DNA of 64,000 bases from Paraburkholderia sp. SOS3 (GTDB lineage Bacteria > Pseudomonadota > Gammaproteobacteria > Burkholderiales > Burkholderiaceae). Shown here piece after piece: positions 62,210 through 64,000 of this stretch (positions are counted from its first letter, which is position 1; each line of letters starts with the position of its first letter). A program made the position numbers and the translations under genes. Location of the stretch: positions 2,852,001 through 2,916,000 of the forward strand of contig NZ_CP018812.1 of assembly GCF_001922345.1 (NCBI RefSeq), written 5' to 3'. The notes beneath the pieces were generated by a model. It saw only the letters and a program-made list of their open reading frames with translations. It searched no databases and was not told where the DNA came from.

Positions 62210-63046
62210 TCAGAACAGCACCAGCGTGCGCAATTCGATGCTTTTTCGCGGCAGCGCATCGGCCGGCGAGGACGGATCTTCGAACGCGGTGTGCGCGGTC
62301 AATCGGGCGATTCCGTCTTCGGTCGAATCGAAGATTTTCAGCAGCACGACTTCGCCCGGTGTCATCCGCGGAAAATAGTACCAACGGTGCTGCGCGTTAT
62401 GAGCGAACGTGTAAACCTCGCCGCTCGTGCCGTCCTGGCGGTGCAGATCGGTTGGGATCAGGTCGCCCGGCGCGATGCTGCGCGCATCGCACATCGCGAG
62501 CGGCGACGACTCGACCGGTGCGACGATCGGGCGCCACAGGTTGATGATCGCCGTGCGTCCTTCGAGCCATTCGTCGGCTTCGTCGGCGGGCGCGAGTTCG
62601 CGGACGCGGCGCGGTCCCGAGACGAAGGTCTGATCGTTGTGGATCGTCTTCACCGGCTCGTGGCCATTGCCTGGCCGTGTCGCCGGATCGGCATCGCGCA
62701 GCGTATGGTCGAAAATGACGCCACGCCGTGCGCCGGTCAGCCGCTTGATCAGCTCGATCGATTCGGGGTAGTACACCGATTCGATCATGCGCGCGTCCGA
62801 GAAGTCATCGAGTGCGCTCTTATGCGCGTGCAGTTCGAAGCCGTTGCGGTCGAGCGACAAGCCGCCCGGCGGCGCCGCGACGCGCGCATTGACAATCGGC
62901 ACGCGATGCGCGCGGTAGATGCCGCCCTCGCGCGGTACGCCCGTCGGCGGATCATACATATAGCGATAGGGCCGCTGGCCGTCAGGCACCAGATAGTTCA
63001 GGTCGGCCTCGACCATGACAGGTTGATCGATGACGATGTCGCTCAT
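62210..63046 (-). CDS. CmcJ/NvfI-family methyltransferase/hydroxylase-like protein
   Basis: A 278-residue protein of the CmcJ/NvfI/AsaB (gibberellin GA4 desaturase-like) family: LNYLVPDGQRPYRYMYDPPT, VFDHTLRDA-type FDHTLRDADPATRPGNGHEP, HNDQTFVSGPRRVREL, LWRPIVAPVESSPLAMCDAR and HRWYYFPRMTPGEVVLLKIF. Relatives act on secondary metabolites or hormones, in some cases as Fe/2-oxoglutarate-like oxygenases; the H-x-D of HNDQ and the late His are consistent with metal binding. Substrate unknown. GGACGGAG precedes ATG 63046. The small gene at 63368 precedes it by 46 bp. Confidence 0.82.
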   Translation of the reverse strand: MSDIVIDQPVMVEADLNYLVPDGQRPYRYMYDPPTGVPREGGIYRAHRVPIVNARVAAPPGGLSLDRNGFELHAHKSALDDFSDARMIESVYYPESIELIKRLTGARRGVIFDHTLRDADPATRPGNGHEPVKTIHNDQTFVSGPRRVRELAPADEADEWLEGRTAIINLWRPIVAPVESSPLAMCDARSIAPGDLIPTDLHRQDGTSGEVYTFAHNAQHRWYYFPRMTPGEVVLLKIFDSTEDGIARLTAHTAFEDPSSPADALPRKSIELRTLVLF

Positions 63047-63092
63047 GGGTATTACTCCGTCCTTGCGAAAAACAGATTTTGCGTGCCGCGTG

Positions 63093-63368
63093 TTATTCGG
63101 GCGGCGGCAGCTCGCCGGCGAGATGAAACATCTCGAACGTGTAACCAAGGTTGAAATATCCGGCGCACGCATAGGCTGCGACGCGTTCGAGGCGCTCGGC
63201 CTCGGAGCGAGTCGAGCGCTCGCGCGTCGATGAGTCATCCGCCTCATCGGCTCGCAAACTTAGGGGAGAAGTTGCAACGCCGCGGATCGCGGCAGCACCG
63301 TCCGATTGTCGAAAAAGCTTTGATCGACGGAAAAGCGGTCGACGAAAAATCGATGCAAGACCCGGCAT
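63093..63368 (-). CDS. Small hypothetical protein, 91 aa
   Basis: A 91-residue protein. The first 40 residues are basic and low-complexity, and the end is compact and conserved-looking (AYACAGYFNLGYTFEMFHLA). A good ribosome site (AGGAGGG) lies 7 bases before the ATG, so it is likely real. No family recognised. It precedes the CmcJ-like gene and is probably its operon partner. Confidence 0.55.
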   Translation of the reverse strand: MPGLASIFRRPLFRRSKLFRQSDGAAAIRGVATSPLSLRADEADDSSTRERSTRSEAERLERVAAYACAGYFNLGYTFEMFHLAGELPPPE

Positions 63369-63805
63369 GACAACCCTCCTACTTCCAGATGCGCTGATTC
63401 AACTAGCGAGCATGCTCAATGCAGACAGGCAGTCGCTTCAGCGATGCTTCGAACACGCAAATGGATTGCGTGCCGCCATCTGCATGATCGATACGCCTGG
63501 CTTGGCTGGCTAGTTAAACTTCGACACCGCGGAGGGGCAATGTGATTCCACGCTTGGCGAAAAACGCAAGCTCATGCGTGGGTGATGAATGAATTTTCTA
63601 AAGCGGACTTGCACGACGGGGGCGGTGCGTTAAGGCACATATTAGAAGCGGTGAACGCTTCCTTGTGGTTTAAGCGTGCTGCTTCAACGAGATTTGAGGA
63701 TTTCGTGTTCTGGTTGCGGCGCGAAAAGCACGAGTGCGCGCGAGCTTACGGGAATTCATGCAAGCTCGCGCGGGATTTCGCAATCTCAAGGAAGCGATGC
63801 GGGAG
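63369..63805. other. Intergenic region between small gene and AMP-binding gene
   Basis: About 437 bp with lower GC than the flanks. Short plus-strand frames (for example near 63582) lack a ribosome site and family resemblance, and I do not call them. It includes the minus-strand promoter of the CmcJ unit and the terminator hairpin at 63737-63772. Confidence 0.55.
63726..63772 (-). terminator. Terminator-like hairpin after AMP-binding gene
   Basis: CGCGCGAGCTT (63737-63747) pairs perfectly with AAGCTCGCGCG (63762-63772) over a 14-nt loop; on the minus strand CTTTTC follows within 10 bases. It lies about 34 bp after the AMP-binding stop. Confidence 0.6.
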
Positions 63806-64000
63806 CTAGGCGACGGCCTGAAGCAAGCCATCGCGCACCAAACCGGCGAGCGACTTGCGATCGATCTTGCCGACCGCCGTCTCGGGAAGCGCATCGACGA
63901 AATACACTTCGTGCGGCACATAGATGCGCGACAGTCTGCGGCGTACCGAATCGCAAATATCCTGTGCGTGCAGTGTCGAATCGTTGCCGGCCACTACGAC
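63806..64000 (-). CDS. AMP-binding enzyme, C-terminal end only
   Basis: The final 64 residues of an acyl-CoA synthetase/AMP-forming ligase; the rest lies beyond the window. YVPHEVYFVDALPETAVGK then IDRKSLAGL is the C-terminal lid with the catalytic lysine (Lys in GKIDRKSL). Reads open to the right edge on the minus strand. Could be a fatty-acid, aromatic-acid or peptide-synthetase-type ligase; undecidable from this fragment. Confidence 0.8.
   Translation of the reverse strand, partial: VVVAGNDSTLHAQDICDSVRRRLSRIYVPHEVYFVDALPETAVGKIDRKSLAGLVRDGLLQAVA

Noticed and set aside
63582..63809. Plus-strand 75-codon frame before the AMP-binding gene
   Set aside because: Overlaps a terminator-like hairpin and the end of the AMP-binding gene, with no ribosome site or family resemblance.

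Overview
The window is a GC-rich, gene-dense chromosomal segment from a beta-proteobacterium, most likely Burkholderiaceae sensu lato (Paraburkholderia/Caballeronia/Burkholderia-like). The support is a 16-stranded porin, a DUF4148 exported protein, a DUF2968 protein, a complete hpnIJKL hopanoid side-chain cluster, a pirin-DoxX-LysR unit and a GlsB/YeaQ stress protein. I see no rRNA, tRNA, insertion sequence, prophage or CRISPR array. Both ends cut genes: a LysR regulator at the left and the C-terminus of an AMP-binding enzyme at the right.

Layout. 1-7.5 kb: LysR/NmrA-type divergent pair, DHA2-type MFS exporter, threonine aldolase, NlpD-like lipoprotein, a cupin and two small proteins. 7.6-15.3 kb: mostly minus-strand housekeeping and stress genes (DUF4148, 6-phosphogluconate dehydrogenase, DUF938 methyltransferase, PPOX flavoprotein, sirtuin, a cysteine-rich oxidoreductase-like protein, SDR, GlsB, DUF2252). 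15.4-22.9 kb: two DUF72 proteins flanking a class A PBP, a DUF3311/MctP-type monocarboxylate symporter pair and a hemerythrin. 22.9-30.1 kb: LysR with pirin-DoxX, a small acidic protein, porin, an orphan terminator (possible small RNA), aldehyde dehydrogenase and an acyl-CoA-dehydrogenase-fold enzyme. 30.3-36.5 kb: DUF2784 gene run in frame into a second small gene, SDR, and an ABC exporter-permease-secreted hydrolase operon. 36.5-41.1 kb: hpnI-hpnJ-hpnK-hpnL. 42-43.7 kb: CopC-like protein and a third DUF72 protein carrying a histone-H1-like tail.

43.8-61.2 kb is the most interesting block. Fourteen tightly packed minus-strand genes encode a urea/short-chain-amide ABC transporter (urtABCDE type), an acetamidase/formamidase, an SDR, a second branched-chain-type ABC transporter (with a LivM-LivG fusion), a DUF1028 protein, an amidase and a nitrilase-fold amidohydrolase. 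Divergent from them is a two-gene regulator, an AmiC-like amide sensor overlapping an AmiR-like ANTAR antiterminator. The urtA leader contains a strong intrinsic terminator and, just upstream of it, a hairpin with a hexaloop that fits the ANTAR RNA-binding consensus. The natural reading is that AmiC senses an amide, releases AmiR, and AmiR prevents leader termination so that a roughly 15-kb amide uptake and hydrolysis operon is transcribed.

The right end holds a solitary FRG-domain protein, a CmcJ/NvfI-family enzyme with a small upstream gene, and the partial AMP-binding gene. Several short tandem repeats (6-, 12- and 14-bp units) are scattered through 16-43 kb, some in frame inside genes.
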